Source of the DNA: Rachycentron canadum
Taxonomy: Eukaryota > Chordata > Actinopteri > Carangiformes > Rachycentridae
Direction: 5' to 3'
Length of the DNA: 64,000 nt
Assembly: GCA_038496675.1 (NCBI GenBank)
Contig: CM076652.1
Span: forward strand, 10,212,252 to 10,276,251
Below, piece after piece: positions 24,201-36,545 of this stretch (position 1 is its first letter; every line of letters begins with the position of its first letter). The notes beneath the pieces were generated by a model. It had not been told where the DNA came from, did no database searches, and was given only the letters and a program-made list of their open reading frames with translations. Made by a program: the position numbers and the translations under genes.

Positions 24201-27200
24201 GTTCCCCTGTTCTGAAACACAAGTACTTTGAGCAGAGCTGCACAGTATAAACACCTATGACAGGATCTAGTATATAAAATTCAGATGTACTTGTTTAGTC
24301 TGTTTTTGACCCAGACTGTTCCATTTCCTCAGGGCTCCGCAGTGTCGTTTCCCGTAAAAGTTAAACGTGATTCAAGAAGTCATGCTCGTGAGCTTAAACT
24401 CCACTTTCCGCCCTGTGTACAGTTTGGCGAAACACGCTGCTTGCAGGCTGCTCTATCTGCACATCATTCTACAAGGCCGCTCGGTGTCTGGTGTACTCCA
24501 GTCGCCTCTATTTCCACTGCCTGCATTCCACTTCAATCCTTCCATAAAGCTATAACATTTTCTCCACCACCCCACTTTCTACTTCGCTCTATATGCACTG
24601 TATTGACATGCACAGCTTTACATTGCCTTTGCCTTATAATTGAATCCATTTGCAGTTCAAACATATAAGCGCTTTCTAGCAAAAATCTCCACTTATCTGC
24701 CATTTATGAACCCATAACAAGCAGTTGGATGTGACCTAATACCATGTGAGAGGCAGCTGAGGTGTTACCAGTATCTCTTTGACATTATCCGTTGCAAACA
24801 CGTGAGAAATACCCTGAGGTTGAAGGCTCTTCACTAGGCTTTATGCAGTACTTGAATACTGATCTCTGAAACTATTAATCTGATTATAAACTGGTACATG
24901 AGTATCCTGCCTGCTCCTGGTCCCTGCCTGCATGAGAACAGTAAGCCCATTGAAACTAGAGATGGTGGCTGAAGTGAGCCAAGTTCTCAGCTCAAGGGTC
25001 TCAGACTGTCTGCTTGCTTTGGAAGCAGGTCTTCAACCCTAATCTGTTCATTGATCAACTTCAAATCCCAAATCCTAGTTTGGCTGCTTTGAGCCGATTG
25101 TGCAAAAACTCAAGCGATGGGCCAGGGCAAGAGTCAAGGCTCAGATCTATTGTTGGCTGGGTTCTGCTGACCTGAGATGGGATATACCCACAGAGGAGAG
25201 GAGATGAGAGGAGATGAGAGGAGAGATAGATAAAGTTGTGAGGGAGAAGGTTAGAGTCAGGACGGGTGAGAAGTGGTGAGGGTAGGGGGTTGGGGTAACA
25301 TGAGAGGGAAGAGGCATTCCTTGCAGGGCAGCTACATCTGTGGACACAATTATCTGCTTCCCATAATCTTTTCACACAGCCAAACACTACATACAACACA
25401 GTATGAGAGAAAACAAGGGAATCCCTCTTCTGGACAAGTTTCTGAAGTGAACAAGTGGCATTTTCATGTTTCCTTGCTGAACATGTCACAGAGTGCAAGT
25501 GATACAGGTTAAGACATATACATCACAGGTGGGCTTGTTCTTCTGGAATGAATTAATGCAGAAGGAAAAAAAATGAATGAAAACAAATATTCATTATCAT
25601 AATCAAAATTGACTTTTACTATATGTCTCAGCTACTCAACCCTCCCCTCACTGGTGTGCAGTGTAACCTACCTTCCTGGAAGTTGCCAGCGGTCTCAGGG
25701 TAAACTCATCCAGCCGCATACTGCTATATCTCATTCTAAGGAGTGTTTTTTTTTCACATCTGAGTGGAGCAATATCAGCTGACACAGCCTACACTCTACC
25801 TCCCACAACACTCCATCTGTCACACTCATGCCAGTCTCAATAACACTCGCACACTATGTCATATAAGAGGAATCCTCAATGGACCGTCTCACACTAGTTT
25901 CTGCTTTACATCAAGGCCCCACCTTATATCTGTTTGCAGTGAACTCATCAGACTCATGTACTCTCCTGTCTTCTTCCTACCACACAGGTGTTGCTGTTCT
26001 TGTATCTCCTGATATCCCCCTGCAGCTCGGGGTGGAGAGCAGACAGCAGTTCTGCCTGCAGTCACTGCCCAGTATGGAGCGTCTCCCTCTACAGTACACT
26101 GTGTGCGTGGCCCACAATGTGAAAGCTGCTCACCAGGAGGCTATGCGACAGCTCTCCCAGCAGAGCAGGCAGCTACCCAACATGAAAGCACTGTGGTTAG
26201 TTCAATTTAGGTTAAGATTAGAGGAGATGAAAGTTTTTCTGGCCTCATTTCTTTGCCAGAAGGGGGGTTCTGGGGTTGTCATAACACCAGCAATTCAAGC
26301 CGTGATGCATCTGTGAGCACTGACTAAAAGTTTGTGGGTGCTTTGGGAGTCATAAACTTAACTCAAGCAGGTTCCTGAATCTGGTTCCATACAATCCCTC
26401 TCTGTGTTTTACAGGCTGCCGTTCTGGAAGCTGCTTACCAACGTTGATTCGGGGCCGAAGGTGGAGAGGGAGCTGAGGACCTTTTCTAATCGTCTGAGGA
26501 GACACCAGCTGGGGGAGGGAGTCATCAGCCTCAGTGAACATTCCACCACCCTCCTCTCTGATATGGTACAGTTTGGTCAACCCATGGTGACGGGGGGCAG
26601 CCATAATAAACCTAAAAACTCAGAATAGAGTGAAAGAGTTTAGCACAACCACTAAAACTGCATTAGGCTTTAACACTTACATGGTAATAAACAAATAAAA
26701 CTACACTGACTGTTCTGATACGTCGACTAAATTTTGGTGCTCAAACATGTTGATACACTCTGCTCTTTCATCAGTCACCAAAAGAGCAAGTTTTCATTAG
26801 GACAGCCACTAACACTGTGTCAGTCACTGCCAGTTACAGGCTAACAAATAACATAAACATATAACTACACTTAATGTAAGGATACAACCTTGGTGCACAA
26901 GAAACTCCTCACTTCTCAACATACTCCTGCCTGGGTCTGACTGAGGTTCAAACATGTGGCTGACTCTCTTCCATGTTCCCTCCGCTAACCATCTTGATAC
27001 AGTCTGCACTTTCACCTGAAAACCTAGCGCAAGCAGCGGTGGTGGGTCAGGAAGTACAAGGAAGTACAAGGAAGTAAGAATAGATGTGGTTCCAGTCCCA
27101 TTTTTTTTTTTTTTTTCAAATGTTGTTGCCATTAATCTACAATAGTGCATCTTTTAATGGTCACTCTGTTGAACCAGTAGAACTGTGAACTTAAACAAAA

Positions 27201-30200
27201 TCCACCAAATCAAACCACCACATATTTGTGAACTGCTTCCACCTGCAGAACTAATTATTTCTCCCGTTGCTTTTCCTCCTCAAGTCCAAATAACCTGTTT
27301 AAGTACCAGGAATTATTCTATATTCTATATATTCAAAGTTCAAAGTGCATGTTTTTAGTGTTTTTAGTGTTTAAAAAATGTTTATCTAAGAAAATTACAT
27401 TTGATTGTCAGATTTTGAAATGAGAACAGAATCGACAAAAACATAAATCCATATAGTTCGTATCTGTACTTTAAATTATTGTTATCTTGCACAGTGGTTC
27501 TGTGGCCATATGGCCTATTAACTCTTGTATGGTATTTGGGTTAATTTGACCCGAGGGATAAAGAGGGTCCCAAAAGTGAAGACAATACAAGGGTTAGAGT
27601 TAATCTCAATTAATGAGGATTTTTGCATGTCTGCTTTGTTGCATGTTTTCTTGTTCACCCTTCCACCCTTCTTGGACCATGTAACTGGATACTCTTGTAA
27701 TCTTGCTCTTCAGCTCAGCTCAGCTGGCAACGGTTCATTAGTCAAAGGCTCAAAACTGATCAGGGAAACAAATAAGATTTTTCTTAAGTGACCCTGCAGA
27801 GGACTGGAGACAGGAGACAGGTAATGAGGGAGGGAGGACAGGTTCACTGAACTGTCACTTAGAAAACTTAGAAAAACCATGGTTTAGGGCCTGTTGAGTG
27901 CAGACTACACTTTTTGAATTGTGTCTTGTAAATGTGAGATATAATGCTCATCTTATATGTTTTCAAGTATTATGGGCTATGGACTATTTATGGATTATGA
28001 TTTGGTCCATATCTGATGTGTTTTCAGCACAAAACTGCAGCTGAAATTCTTCTATTCTTTGCACTGCTAGATAGCTTTCTGGCATTGTTTCACATTTATC
28101 CAGTCACTTTCCTCGAATGTTATTGAAATCTGCCCTCAAACAAGATCCCAATGACCACAGTCAAGTGGATCTATGTCAATACCTGGAGATATTCCATTAC
28201 AAAACAAATATAGCTGAAGAGAAGACAAACAGAGACTCTCCTAACAGATCTCAAGTTACTTTAAGTGTGGTAACTGATGGACAGCAAAGAATTGGGTGTG
28301 TTGAAATTCAAAGGGATCTAAGCCAAGACTAACTCCAGCAGGCAATGCTGACACTGGCTTGATGCTGCGATCTGACCAGGACCTTGCAACAGAAGAGGAG
28401 GCTGAGGGGTTTCATATAATCAGCCCATCAGAGAGGTCAAGTTCGGGCATTTCACAATATACATTCACGCTGCTTACAGTGTGTTCCCATTACCAGTTCA
28501 GTCAGTGTGAAAGGGACAGAGGGGGAGAAAATGGGAGGAATAACACACATCAGTTGATGGATGCCATTTGGTGAACAAGAGTTTCCCTTACTCACAATCT
28601 ACAGTTTTTCTGGTGCATCAAAGACATGAAACACCAGTGTTGTTGGCTCAATGTCGCTCAGTAACAGCCATAAAGATTCAGCCAAGCATAGAGGGCTGCG
28701 TGGAAACTAATGGACGTTGAATTTGTCCATTAAGTGTAAGGCTCTGCAAAAGTGTGACGGGCAACAATGATCCTCTGTAGAAACTAGACTTCTCTTCCAC
28801 TCCAGTTTTACAAGTTTTCATAAATTATCAGTCACACTATGACCTTTTCTTTTCCAGTTTCCATATTAGTTTGGAATGACTTGCTGGAATTGGAAATTTT
28901 GCCATTATTAATAAGTTTGCCATGTCTCTAAACTAGACACTAAATAATGTGGCTTTTGCAAACCAAGCTAAAAAGAAACTTGCATTGAAATTTAAGAAAA
29001 AAGCTGAACAAAATAAACAGAGACGAAAAATAATGTTCTAAGAAATTACATAATATGTGCTAATCTACCCTTTCTTCCCACCGCTGCTTCGCCTTCAGGG
29101 GTCAACTTTTGTATTCCTAAGAGGTTTTGTTCCACAGTTATGTAATCTCTGTGTTTGGCTAGGATTATACCATATGTTACATGGTTCTGACAGAGGTCAG
29201 ATTGTCAAAGCTACAATGTGCCCACATGAGCAAATCAATATGTTGATATAGAGCCACTACATAATGTGAAGTCATACCAGTTCATGAACATTTCATTCAT
29301 GCATCATGTAGTTAAATATAAGTTATTCTTATAGTTAGTTAGTTATAATAATTATTCGATTATTGGTAATGATATTGCCAAAAATATTTGGTCATCTTAT
29401 GAGGCTTCTTCCCTAATGCAAAGATCAGGCTGTACAGCGTAAAGCCCACCATACTCTACAGCACAATAAGTGGCTTGAGTGTCTCTCTTTGTGTCTCTGC
29501 AGGACCACGATTACCTCAACATCAGGAAAAGGGGGATGTCCAAGAGACTGACCAGGGACCTCCCACTTGTCAAGCTTCTTAACATTTCCATCACCCTATC
29601 CCCTTTCCTGGGCGTGGACACCACGCAGTTCCACACCTCCCTCATGGACGGCACAGAGGCCTATTGGCTCAGTCTCCCCTCAGCCCAGGGACAGCTGGTG
29701 AGAGTTGACTAGAGTGCATTCATCCTCCTGTAACGCACTTAGCTGTGTTTGTCTTACTCAGCATTTTTACTTTTACCTGAGGTTTCTTTGATTTCATTCT
29801 GGTTGTTGTTGGAGTAAAAAGTCACAAGAAAGAGGCTCCACTTCCTTTCCATTTGGATTGGTCCATTCACAGAAAACAAAGTTCAACATAGTCTCAAACA
29901 TTGAACTTTCCAGAAATTATAAGAAGAAACTAGACACAGAACTATTTCCAAAGCAGACATTTTTTATCCACCTTTTAGTCAACAGGAGTCACTGTGGTTA
30001 AGAATTCATTTATTATCGAGAGAGAAAACAATTGTGATTTAAAACAAATTCCTATTAAAATCTAGTTACATCTTTACTTCAGGTCCCCGTGATGAGTCAG
30101 TGGCGAGGAAAGTTCTGTGTAAAGCTAAACATCACCAACCCAGGAGCAGTCAGCTGGTTCCTGGACAGAGTGGGGTCCCTTCAGGCCCATTTGGGGATGG

Positions 30201-33200
30201 AGTACATCATGCTGGAAGGGGGCGAGGGAAATGTGTTTGAGGAGCAGGCCCTGCGGCCCCCACAGGCTCTTGGTGGAGACAAGTACATCAGCCTGCTGGC
30301 TGACCTGGCCACAAGGATAGGAGATTCCACCATCGTGACAGCGGGGACACGGTAATGTTCTCAGGCATCTCTAACCCCAATGAAAATTTCTTCTATTTAC
30401 TGATTTTGTTTACACCTTCAATCTGCTTTTCTTTTCAATTCATGCTTATCCTTATACTGATTCTATTTGTATGTCAGGTCGAGCCACAAGCCACTGTTTG
30501 TGAGGATGACCCCCTTGCAGTCCGACTGGAGCCCAATGGGCCTGAAGGGCATCATTCCCTCCCTGCTGCACCATAGTCTGCTGGGATACAACTTCCTCAT
30601 TCCCGATGCAGTAGGTAATACAACAGCTTATGGGTCACTTCTCTCATTTGAATATTTTTCTCTTGTGTGAAAACTAAAACAAAAACAGACAGAGAAAACA
30701 TCTGATCTTCCAGTTCTTGGCAAAAACATTGTTTTCCTGTAATAATCCAAATTCCTGTGAAGGCAGATCTCAGCCAGACACACAGCTGATGTCCGTGAGA
30801 TAACTATTAACTTTGAAGTGGAGAAAAGAGAGAGCTGTCAGATTTGCACACAGAATAGATGGCCTGATATAATGGCAGTCAGACTAACTTGAAATGTGGT
30901 AGACTATTAATTTCCATCACTGCTGGTAGGAGTGAGAATTGTATCTTGAATCTCTATCTTCTTGTATCAGTATGAAGAAATTAATTTACAAAGTTTATAT
31001 CATTGCATCATGTACTGTTAGTCCAGCCCACAAGGGCTTACACAACACTAATAATTATTTAAGAGCCAGTCAATGCTGCATTTTACATTTTCATACAAAT
31101 GGGCCAACAATAAAGAAAATCTATTAAATAATGACAAGATCTACAAATCACTGACAAAATTAGAATATACTGTGTATTTATAATCATACATAAATATTAA
31201 TTATATAGTAATAATATATATTGTCTTCTTTCCCAGGGTTTTGAGATAAAGTTAAACACCAAAATTTAACTTTTCACACTTTTGGAAAGCCAATCTCATG
31301 GACACTTGGCACTCTTAAAACCTCTGATAAGTAGAGAACAAAAGGAAACCAGACTCACTTCCCATCTCCCTTACAGCTCACACAACCTGTTGTTCTCCCA
31401 GAAATGATTTTACCAAATACAGTAAGAACAACAGTCCAATGTATGATAATATTTTCTGCCCATGTGTTTCTCCTCACAGGTGGCTCTCTGTCTGGAGACC
31501 TGGTCACAGATGAGGAGTTGTTCATCCGATGGTTGGAAATCGCAGCCTTTCTCCCTGTCATCAGCTTCCACACACCGCCTTGGGTCTGCGGAGAGGACAG
31601 GGTATACAACCAAAAACACATCACAAAACAAACTTTAACTCCTCTTTTTTTTACCTTCACACACTTTATCTTACACCACCAGGCTGAGGTGTTTGTCATT
31701 AAATCTGCATCATCCGCATTAGATGTAATTACAATAGTGATAACATAGTAGGTTCACATTCTTTTCCAGACCTGATAACAAGATTTACACTGGAGAGATC
31801 AAGTGAAGTGATGTGTGAATGCTGCCAATTAGATGTCCTAAAAGGGAGGGGGAGATTATCCTTTCTTTTCACACAGCAGTTGAGATTACTTATGAAAAGA
31901 GGCAGGAGAGAAAGAGCCAACTCTGTGTGTCAGGGCCGAGAGGTTCCCACCATGTCAGTGAGCCAAAGGAGCATGAAGTTTGCTGAGACCTGGTCTATCA
32001 AAGCTCAGGCCTGGCTCTCGCCCCAGCAGGAGAGACAGGGCTAAACCCTGTCCCTCACTGCTGGAGATCAGGAATGTATCGCTCACCATGTAAGGCAGGA
32101 AAACAATGCCTGCAGTCTCAGAGAGTCAGGTAACAGATATTGATACGTTTGACAGTGTGCTACCACAGCACTTGATGCTTCTCAAGCCGGTAAGGGCTAT
32201 TTTTCCCCTCCGCTGCCCTTCCCTTATTCCCTCAATAGGAGCGATTGTTTGCCGCCACCCCCCCGCCACCCCCCCCCCCAACATCACCTGTGGTTAAGAG
32301 TCCATCTGTTCTGAATTACAATCCCTCCTCTAGATTTACGGATCACTCTCGACAGCCACTTCAGCAGGAATGATAATGAATTTGAGGACAAGTCTTGGAA
32401 AAATACTTTATTGTGGCAATTAAGATTTCCATGAGTAATTGACAAGTGTGACAGAGTGGGAGTGATCAACTGCTTTTTTTCCACTAGGAGAGGAGTGAGG
32501 CAGCAAAATATATTGGTTGTGACTTGTGCTGCGAGTCAAAGATAAAAATAGTTCTTTTGGACAGCTAAATGTTTGACAGCAGCAATATTTTCCATTTTGG
32601 TCTCTTGCATGGCCTTCAACTTATAAACTCAGATGAAGTGAGACTGAGAGAAGAAATTTTGGAAAAGAATAGACTGCAAGTGATAAATGACTCTGTTTAA
32701 TGACTGTTTTGCTTCACTTTCAATGTGCCACACCTTTATTTCCAGAATATGAGGCTTCAGTCAGTCATAGATAGGTTATAGCAGCGACTCCACTGGAATC
32801 ATACAGCAATAAAAACCTCAAACCCACACGCATGCCTGGCTTCTCAATTAGAGAAAGATCCACTCAAAGCCGGGCTGTGACTTCAAGCTCATTCCTACAA
32901 ATGTTCTCAATCCCAACTCATAAAAATACATTTTTTATAGATGCGGTCAAGTTTTGTTTTTGTCATGGGACACTGAAGCGGATGTGACCCTTCCAGGAAT
33001 GCTGAAGTGTGTGGCCAGAGGGAGACAGGACAAAGACTTGGACAGTGTTAAATTCACTAAGTCAACAATGAGCTGCCCTTAAGGTCTGTCTGCGTGTCTG
33101 GGTGCAGAGATGGCACAAATGTCTTTCACAGACCTCATTGTCAATATTATTCTTGTCCTGAAATCTTTGTGGCAGATGATTTAGTTTAGGAAAGGGCTTT

Positions 33201-33931
33201 TTCTTTTTTTTATTGGTTTCAGCTTCTACAATGGTCTAGATTTCTTAAAAATACACATATCTGGACATTAGTAAAAACTTCAGCAGCTACAGCAATTATC
33301 CTACATACAGTAGATTCCCCATGAGCCAAACTTTGTAAGAGCAGGAACATACAAATAGATCATCACCCTCCTAATTCTCTCTTCTGTAATCCTCATAATG
33401 TTTGTGTCTTATCTCCATTGGTGATCCATAGGTGCTAAACCTAACTCAGACCTACATAGCGAAGCACCAGAGGGATGTGGTCCCACTCTTAGAGAAGTAT
33501 GCAGAGGAGTGGCGGATCACGGGAAACCCCATCTACAGGCCGATGTGGTGGCTCAGTCCCAATGACCCCATGACCTTTACCATCGATGACCAGTTCCTCA
33601 TCGGAGACAAGGTGACTTCATGATAGTGTGTGAATCTACCACCCCGGGCTGTAACCTGATGCTTTGCTGATTAAGTGTACAATCTCTCTGTCATTGGAGA
33701 TTGTTTTACCTAACTGATATGTGTGCTGCCGTTGTTGTTGTTGTTGCCTGTTTCCAGGTCCTGGTGGCACCAGTGGTGGAGAAGGGGGCAGTGCAGAGGG
33801 ATATTTATTTACCTGACGGGGGCTTCCAGTGGCAGGACAGCCAGAACGCCCAGGTGTTCGATGGGGGGACGTTCCTACAGGACTACCCCGTGCCCTTGGA
33901 GGAGGTGGCCGTTTTCTTACAGAGAAGCTGA
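15036..33931 (+). CDS. SITS-binding protein-like, GH31-family type II membrane protein (MYORG relative), 692 aa in ten exons
   Basis: Exons: 15036-15506, 16852-17023, 25988-26195, 26415-26565, 29503-29697, 30083-30351, 30478-30614, 31480-31601, 33432-33611, 33758-33931. All introns have GT/AG ends and the phases join without a break (2079 nt with stop). Residues 1-28 are a short cytoplasmic tail (PIPEVTWDTG), about 29-50 a single membrane anchor, and the rest is lumenal or extracellular. Several N-glycosylation sequons are visible (NKTE, NVSW, NATT, NISI, NITN, NLTQ). The fold follows MYORG: WYGGAS, LERYFL, the acid/base region QSDW (Asp505), GYNFLIPDAVGGS, ELFIRWLE..AFLP, P.YRPMWWLSP and FLIGDKVLVAPV. 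At the GH31 nucleophile position the motif reads LEGGE (Glu444) instead of FDAGE, so activity is doubtful. MYORG itself has its coding region in one exon in mammals, so this is more likely the related SITS-binding protein, whose length, as I recall, is close to 700. The gene has a 9 kb second intron holding the assembly gap. Confidence 0.85.
17079..17107. repeat. (TG)n microsatellite at the edge of the gap
   Basis: TG run that starts about 55 bases past the exon 2 donor and runs into the N stretch. Confidence 0.9.
17108..17506. other. Assembly gap (399 N)
   Basis: Unsequenced bases flanked on the left by a TG repeat and on the right by a run of twenty G (17507-17526). The homopolymer is probably a sequencing or assembly artefact. 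All open frames across the gap are meaningless. Confidence 0.97.
18180..18224. repeat. (CA)n microsatellite
   Basis: Uninterrupted CA run in intron 2, preceded by a short GT run (about 18155-18169). The two form a potential hairpin. Confidence 0.95.
25196..25228. repeat. Short tandem repeat, unit GGAGATGAGA
   Basis: About three copies of a ten-base purine unit in intron 2. Confidence 0.75.
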
Positions 33932-34939
33932 GTCATGTGAATGATCCACAGAGTCACCTGACTTATCCTGTTACTGTTCTCAATCAAATTCTTTAAAAAA
34001 AAACAAAAAAAAAACCTTTGTGCTGTTCTCAACTTGCACTTTTCCACTAAAGACCATTGACCCTGTCTCAAGGCTCTGTCTTGGGATGATATGTAGAAAG
34101 ATTTTTTTTATACTTGCACTTTACAGTTCAAAATTATTTGTATTTTTTTTCCTTTGTGACAATTTTTTTCTTCCTTTTTTTAAAAATGTTAATTGGTTTT
34201 ACCTCTCGGTGATTTGTTTCTGGACATTTTTCTGTTTTTTTTTTCCTAGTGTGTGTGTATGTAACGTCCAGAGAAATCTGTGTGTTTACATACTGCATTT
34301 CTACAGTCTTTAAATTTTTAGTTGCTGCTGGCTCTCTTGATACAGAGGAACAAAGCAAGCGCCTTGTTTGCTTATACAGAATCTGAATCTCTCAAGAAGA
34401 CCAAATGAAGATAAAGAAGGACAAAGGAGGACGCTTGAAAGGGCTTTTTCGAGGGGACAATGCTTATTGGGATGAAATTAACTCACAGAAACCTGTGTAA
34501 GAAAAACCAATGCAGCGTGGTACCATATGTCTTGCTCACTCATTGGAAAGGCCTTTACTTGAACTTATCAGGCCTAAGGGCTGATGTTTTATGAATGTAC
34601 CTCAAGTTACGGTTTTTCACTGCTTAGCAAAGTCATCGGACACAACAGCCTCTCACCCCTTAGCACTTATTCTTAGAATAGTTTAACTTCAATTAAGAAT
34701 CAACATACCACTCTGTTGGACACATCTGAATGTCCTTTAGTACTGTAGGCCATCAACTTGAGGCCAAGCCACTGTCATTGTAACTCTGATTATATTTGAA
34801 GTTAGATTAGATTTAACTTACCTTCTAACCTGCTGTATTAAGGGCTTTTAAGTAAGATGCTAATATTTTTTTAATTAACTTTGTCTAGTGTTGTGTTGCT
34901 CTTTCATAAGTCCCAAATGAGGTATTTTAACTAAATAGT

Positions 34940-35110
34940 TTGACATTTTGGGAAACAGATTTATTCACTTTCTTGCAGAGTTAGATGAGAAGACCGATAG
35001 CATTCCTGTGTCTGTACAGTAAATATGGAGCTAGTTTAGTTTAATGTAAAGACCTTATGCAAGGCTAAGCTAACTGTCTCCTGTGTGTAGATATGTGAGT
35101 GTTTTCAAAC
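34940..35110 (+). repeat. Teleost dispersed repeat inside the 3' UTR
   Basis: Contains 'ttattcactttcttgcagag' directly followed by 'ttagatgagaagaccgat', then 'ctgtacagtaaatatggagc' and 'ggctaagctaactgt'. This matches, from memory, a highly repeated fish element with the core 'gagttagatgagaagattgat...taaatatgaagct...ttagcttagc'. Class (SINE or MITE) cannot be decided here. Confidence 0.6.
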
Positions 35111-36184
35111 TTTTCATCGAACTCTTGAAAAAAAAAAAGTGAATGCATGTATTTCCTTAAATGTCGATCTATCCATCTAATAGGATGATGTTGGGGGAAA
35201 GAGCTCTTCAGACCCCAAATGATTTAATTATGATGCTCTCATATGTAAGAAATGTCTATTGTTGCCATCTTTGATTTACAACAAACCATTGAAACCGTTT
35301 TAAGGTCTAGAGGTGCAGTGGACATTTGACATAAACCTTCATGAGTAATTACATTGCTGCCCTCATATGAACCTTCACTTAGCCTAATCTTTGGACTGTA
35401 CTTGTAATCACCTTCAGTTCCATGGCTCCTTATTTTAGTTCAGTCACATTGTTTATATAAAAGAACGTTTCATTTGGTTTGAACCCAGATTAAATGATCG
35501 AAGGATTGGCAAATGAGAAGAAAATGAGGTAACTGGTTTTCTTTTGATTATGTTCAAAATCAGCCTGACCTTTGCACCATGATACATTGCTCCATGTATG
35601 GTTGCTACAGTGCTCTATGACAATACTTCTTTATATTGATTTGTTCCTCACAAGACAATCTTAACTGGCCAGCAGTGATGATTCAGACTCTGAAACCTTA
35701 TCATTTAGTGAATGCTTTACCACTAAATTGACTGTGTAACTTTGATCTATCAAGTTTACTGTATCAACTCTAACACTCAGGTTTACTGAAACTTATCAAA
35801 TCACCAAATGTCTTAGTACAACGCAGTATGTTGTGAACACATCAACGTCTTAATCTCTCCTAGAGCTGAATGTACAATGGACAAACTGTGATTTCCCAAC
35901 CGAGCCCTTTCGTGTGAGGAGCTTTTCTAGTTCCCATTCTAATGCTTTTATGGAATGCTGTGGTATGTTCTTGTGTAAGTTGCAGGAAAAAGCTTTGATG
36001 TGTTATTCCTTCCCTCTACAGACTGAGCGAACATGACAACATGTGCCTTAATATGCCACTCTTGAATCTGGACGACACAAGTGTCTGGATTATTGCAGTA
36101 TCAGCAATGTACATATTACGATGACTGTGCCATTACAAGTTTTTTCTCTTCTGTAAATCAGAGAACTTAGACTGACAAAGTTGC

Positions 36185-36190
36185 AATAAA
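36185..36190 (+). terminator. Polyadenylation signal AATAAA
   Basis: Canonical hexamer followed by a T-rich stretch; best candidate end for the GH31-like transcript. Confidence 0.6.
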
Positions 36191-36512
36191 GTTTACATTT
36201 TCTTACTTCACTTGTTTATTTTATGGGAATTTTATTTGATATATTAGCAGTGAACACAGCAGGTGCAGCCGGGTGGACACATAAATAGGGAGACCACCCT
36301 TCAAGTAGAGGAGGTAAGGTTTGAACCCTTTATGTCAGAAAACATCTGGACAGTTCTTTGCCAGAGTCCTCGATTTTCAATGCTCTTATAAATCGTAGCT
36401 CTGTGTGTAATAGAAAGCATTAAACGAAGGAGTCACCAGTAAAATCAATAGTTATATTTGCGATGTCGACTGCATCCATGTCTGTATCCACTTGCACGTG
36501 TGCTGCTGTCGC

Positions 36513-36540
<28 letters not shown>
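36513..36540. repeat. (TG)n microsatellite
   Basis: Uninterrupted TG run. Confidence 0.9.

Positions 36541-36545
<5 letters not shown>

Larger units (their letters stand above)
17024..25987 (+). other. Intron 2 of the GH31-like gene, about 9 kb
   Basis: Starts with donor GTCAGA and ends with acceptor ...CACACAG. It contains TG/CA microsatellites, an N gap, a G run and unremarkable AT-rich sequence. No additional exon is needed, because exons 2 and 3 join in phase to give a continuous GH31 N-terminal domain (FLGSSG then VAVLVSPDIPL). The segment 24300-24560 is less AT-rich, but nothing in it is recognisable. Confidence 0.75.
33932..36205 (+). other. 3' UTR of the GH31-like gene
   Basis: Runs from the TGA at 33929-33931 to a canonical AATAAA at 36185-36190. 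There is no acceptor followed by coding sequence in between. It is AT-rich with several T runs and contains a dispersed repeat at about 34940-35110. Length is about 2.3 kb. Earlier polyadenylation cannot be excluded. Confidence 0.6.

Noticed and set aside
15036..33931. Calling this gene MYORG
   Set aside because: Mammalian MYORG is encoded in a single coding exon and keeps the FDAGE nucleophile; this gene has ten exons and LEGGE, so it is better placed with the SITS-binding protein group.
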